From positions 2,442-10,063 of the forward strand of contig CALMAV010000046.1 in NCBI GenBank assembly GCA_937859895.1: DNA of 7,622 bases, given 5' to 3'. The DNA is from an uncultured Bryobacterales bacterium. GTDB lineage: Bacteria > Acidobacteriota > Terriglobia > Bryobacterales > Bryobacteraceae. Each line of letters opens with the position of its first letter. Position 1 is the stretch's first letter. Both the position numbers and the translations under genes were made by a program. Under the pieces are notes generated by a model. That model did no database searches. It saw nothing but the letters and a program-made list of their open reading frames with translations, and was not told the origin of the DNA. Shown piece by piece: positions 6,537 to 7,622 of the stretch.

Positions 6537-7044
6537 AGGAAAAGGAACTCGATCTGTAGTTGCCGCTTGCCGTTGTTGTGGAGTTTCCCCACAAGAAAGG
6601 CACGGGCTGGTCTCGCCCTGGAAACTCCCAAGCGAACAGCCGCAACTCCTCGGGATGCTTTACCTTAAGTGAATCGAAGATGACCGTCTTGGCTACGGAG
6701 AACATCGCAGTGTTCGCACCGATGCCGAGCTCCAGCGAAACCACGGCTGTTGCAGTGAGCACGCGATCGCGGCGCAGCATTCGGATTCCGTAACGCAGGT
6801 CCGCGGCCAGCTCCTCCCACAGTCGCAACCCAAGCGCCTGTCGGCAATCTTCCCTGTGAAACTGCTGAGAACCGAACTCCCGACGCGCACGGGCATCGGC
6901 TTCTTGTTCTGACATTCCACTTTTCACCAGATCACGCCGGTAGCAATCGAGATGGAACTGCATCTCGTCTCCGATCTCGGCGTTCAGACTCTTGAGTCGC
7001 TTGAGCGTTTTGAAGAATGATTGTACTAGTGAAGACACGTTCAT
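6463..7044 (-). CDS. ADOP-type permease, N-terminal fragment
   Basis: The frame encodes 193 aa from ATG 7044. The start at 7044 is preferred over an in-frame ATG at 7101 because it overlaps the PadR stop as ATGA and has GGAG five bases upstream (7053-7050). The product begins with the soluble prefix typical of ADOPs: GDEMQFHLDCYRRDLVKSGM at about 25-44, then ARREFGSQQFHREDCRQ with heptad-like charged helices. Next come ADLRYGIRMLRRD and the first transmembrane segment (about 95-122, containing LELGIGANTAMFSV). Translation then continues through SFSYAAYRRLAEKRNLF and falls out of frame, ending WRSGRHERRS at 6463. If made, it would be a one-helix stub lacking every FtsX domain and presumably non-functional as a transporter. 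Confidence 0.75.
   Translation of the reverse strand: MNVSSLVQSFFKTLKRLKSLNAEIGDEMQFHLDCYRRDLVKSGMSEQEADARARREFGSQQFHREDCRQALGLRLWEELAADLRYGIRMLRRDRVLTATAVVSLELGIGANTAMFSVAKTVIFDSLKVKHPEELRLFAWEFPGRDQPVPFLWGNSTTTASGNYRSSSFSYAAYRRLAEKRNLFWRSGRHERRS
6495..6500 (-). other. T6 homopolymer at the permease frame switch
   Basis: On the coding (minus) strand the sequence is AATCTTTTTTGGAGG. The upstream frame reads AAT-CTT-TTT-TGG and the downstream frame reads ATC-TTT-TTT-GGA. The six-T run is exactly where homology passes from one frame to the other. Such runs are hot spots for replication slippage and for homopolymer sequencing errors, and they can support transcriptional slippage. Confidence 0.6.
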
Positions 7045-7053
7045 ATCTGCTCC
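7041..7053 (-). promoter_or_regulatory. Coupled start: GGAG and ATGA overlap between padR-type gene and permease
   Basis: The PadR gene's TGA (7043-7041) overlaps the permease ATG (7044-7042) as ATGA, with GGAG at 7053-7050. This 4-bp overlap is a classic termination-reinitiation arrangement and decides the permease start. The permease should be made in step with its regulator. Confidence 0.7.
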
Positions 7054-7382
7054 GGTGTGGTGGCGAGAATGGCTGTGACTACGTCTTTCATTTGGTTCCA
7101 TGCCGCTACTTCCTGCCCTAATCGCTTACGCCCGGCAGCCGTTAGCGTGTAGAACTTCGCCTTACGGTTGTTCTCAGATTCGCCCCACTTGCTATCGATC
7201 CATCCCTGGCGCTCCAGCCGATACAGTGCCGGGTAGAGCGATCCTTGCTGGATGTCGAGACGATCGCCCGATATCTGGTTGATGCGCAGCAGCACTCCAT
7301 AGCCATGCTGCGGCTTTAGAGAGACAGCTTTCAAAATCAGCATGTCGAGCGTTCCTTGCAGCAGATCTACGGGTTTAGGCAT
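7041..7382 (-). CDS. PadR-family transcriptional regulator (acidobacterial, permease-linked type)
   Basis: The product is 113 aa, the usual size for the short PadR proteins that sit next to ADOP permeases. It is a winged-helix DNA-binding repressor expected to act as a dimer. The N-terminal LLQGTLDMLILKAVSLKP (7-24), HGYG (26-29), the recognition-helix region QQGSLYPALYRLERQGWI (45-62) and the wing RKAKFYTLTAAGRKRL (73-88) are all family hallmarks. AGGAG at 7391-7387 is four bases before the ATG and fixes the start. It is the first gene of a two-gene unit with the permease, which it overlaps by 4 bp, so it most likely controls that gene and itself. A perfect 12-bp palindrome at 7395-7406, just upstream of the ribosome binding site, is a possible operator. 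The inducing ligand is unknown. Confidence 0.92.
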   Translation of the reverse strand: MPKPVDLLQGTLDMLILKAVSLKPQHGYGVLLRINQISGDRLDIQQGSLYPALYRLERQGWIDSKWGESENNRKAKFYTLTAAGRKRLGQEVAAWNQMKDVVTAILATTPEQI

Positions 7383-7394
7383 GTCTCTCCTATT

Positions 7395-7406
7395 TCTTCT
7401 AGAAGA
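7395..7406. promoter_or_regulatory. Perfect 12-bp palindrome TCTTCTAGAAGA upstream of padR-type gene
   Basis: TCTTCTAGAAGA is self-complementary over all 12 bases and lies 3 bases upstream of the AGGAG ribosome binding site of the PadR gene. A dimeric winged-helix protein binding here would block transcription or translation of its own gene, so autoregulation is plausible. The sequence differs from the ATGT-N8-ACAT operator described for some PadR proteins. No clear -35/-10 pair was recognised around it. Confidence 0.3.
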
Positions 7407-7418
7407 GTAGATGGCTTT

Positions 7419-7619
7419 CTATGCTCGTCTAGGAAAGACTGCCAGCCTCTGACTGTTTCGCCCCGCGATGGCCCAGCGTAGATTTTTAGGTACATGCCGG
7501 GCAAGATAGCGCGCAGCTTGGAGACCGGTGAGTTCTGTGGCGCCGAACAGCGCTAGATCAAGTTCAAGCTTTGCCGTGTCTGCTCTGATGGGGAATGTAT
7601 CAGCCGTAAGGTTTACTGC
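7419..7619 (-). pseudogene. Remnant of a saccharopine-dehydrogenase-like NAD(P)-binding protein (N-terminal Rossmann part)
   Basis: On the minus strand, between an in-frame TGA (7622-7620) and TAG (7421-7419), an open stretch of 66 codons contains LELDLALFGATELTGLQAAR followed by YLARHVPKNLRWAIAGRNSQ. This closely resembles the N-terminal Rossmann segment of saccharopine-dehydrogenase-like or trans-acting enoyl reductase proteins: hydrophobic strand, GATGFTG nucleotide-binding loop, YLARH helix, then LRWAIAGRN. It cannot be a working gene. No ATG, GTG or TTG occurs in the frame, the loop reads GATELTG with a Glu where Gly is expected, and the sequence stops after GRNSQRLAVFPRRA, whereas intact members are several hundred residues. 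It ends 37 bases before the PadR start. I infer a gene truncated by a rearrangement near 7420 and decayed at its 5' end. Confidence 0.65.
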
Positions 7620-7622
7620 TCA

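Larger units (their letters stand above)
4344..7044 (-). pseudogene. ADOP-type (acidobacterial duplicated orphan permease) MacB/FtsX-like gene, frameshifted
   Basis: The two overlapping reading frames 6463-7044 and 4344-6536 together make one ADOP-family permease of about 899 aa, close to the family's usual size. The order is: a soluble prefix region, a first transmembrane helix, a MacB-type periplasmic region, an FtsX domain, a second periplasmic region, and a second FtsX domain. The homology runs through the seam. The N-terminal frame holds SSSFSYAAYRRLAEK and the other frame continues IFFGGLAAMNDVHEL; families of this type read FSYPAYRxxRxxNxxFxGL across this point. The switch occurs at six Ts of the coding strand (6500-6495). 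Losing one T, or gaining two, restores one open frame. No other stop or shift was noticed, so the lesion is recent, recoded, or a sequencing error. No ABC ATPase lies beside it, as is usual for these orphan permeases, whose substrate is unknown. Confidence 0.75.

Noticed and set aside
4344..7044. Complete MacAB-type efflux pump
   Set aside because: No ATPase domain (Walker A, ABC signature) and no membrane-fusion protein is encoded in the window. Only the permease and its PadR partner are present.
7045..7101. Upstream ATG at 7101 as start of the permease N-terminal piece
   Set aside because: It would overlap PadR by about 60 bases and add a His/Ser/Arg-rich stretch unlike the family. The ATGA overlap with GGAG upstream supports 7044.
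1..7622. CRISPR array, tRNA/rRNA genes, insertion sequences or phage attachment sites
   Set aside because: No regularly spaced repeats, cloverleaf-like sequences, transposase motifs or flanking terminal repeats were recognised by eye.

Overview
The window looks like chromosomal DNA from the phylum Acidobacteriota (Terriglobia-like). The strongest evidence is the right half. It holds a short PadR-type regulator translationally coupled to a very large MacB/FtsX-type permease that carries the acidobacterial N-terminal prefix region and has no ATPase beside it. This is the PadR plus ADOP (acidobacterial duplicated orphan permease) arrangement, which is heavily expanded in that phylum. The Uma2-type nuclease gene also has acidobacterial-style motifs. 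No species can be named from the sequence alone.

Layout. Positions 90-1853 (+) encode an exported PhoD-like phosphatase/phosphodiesterase with a twin-arginine-type signal. Convergent with it, and only 3 bp away, is a two-gene chaperone operon on the minus strand, grpE (3004-3567) followed by dnaJ (1857-2996). Divergent from grpE is a Uma2/DUF820 family gene (3725-4261, +). Its C-terminus appears to have been thrown out of frame: the expected family ending is readable in the next frame and ends at 4220. Convergent with it, on the minus strand, are the PadR regulator (7041-7382) and the ADOP permease (4344-7044). The permease is broken into two overlapping frames at a run of six A/T base pairs (6495-6500). 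At the right edge (7419-7619, minus) is an unmarked remnant of a saccharopine-dehydrogenase-like Rossmann protein, with no start codon and an early stop.

How the genes relate. GrpE and DnaJ are the nucleotide-exchange factor and J-domain co-chaperone of DnaK, which is not in the window. A sequence resembling a heat-shock (sigma-32-type) promoter lies upstream of grpE. PadR probably controls the permease it overlaps by 4 bp (ATGA). PhoD stands alone, with an 11-bp-periodic TTCAC repeat just upstream that resembles a Pho-box layout but is unproven.

Overall, the left half is ordinary, intact housekeeping and secreted-enzyme sequence. The right half (about 3.7-7.6 kb) carries three independent signs of gene disruption. 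No CRISPR array, tRNA, rRNA or insertion sequence was seen, and no clearly new multi-gene system is evident. The notable content is the hidden gene remnant and the two frameshifts. There is no gene-free stretch longer than 300 bases.
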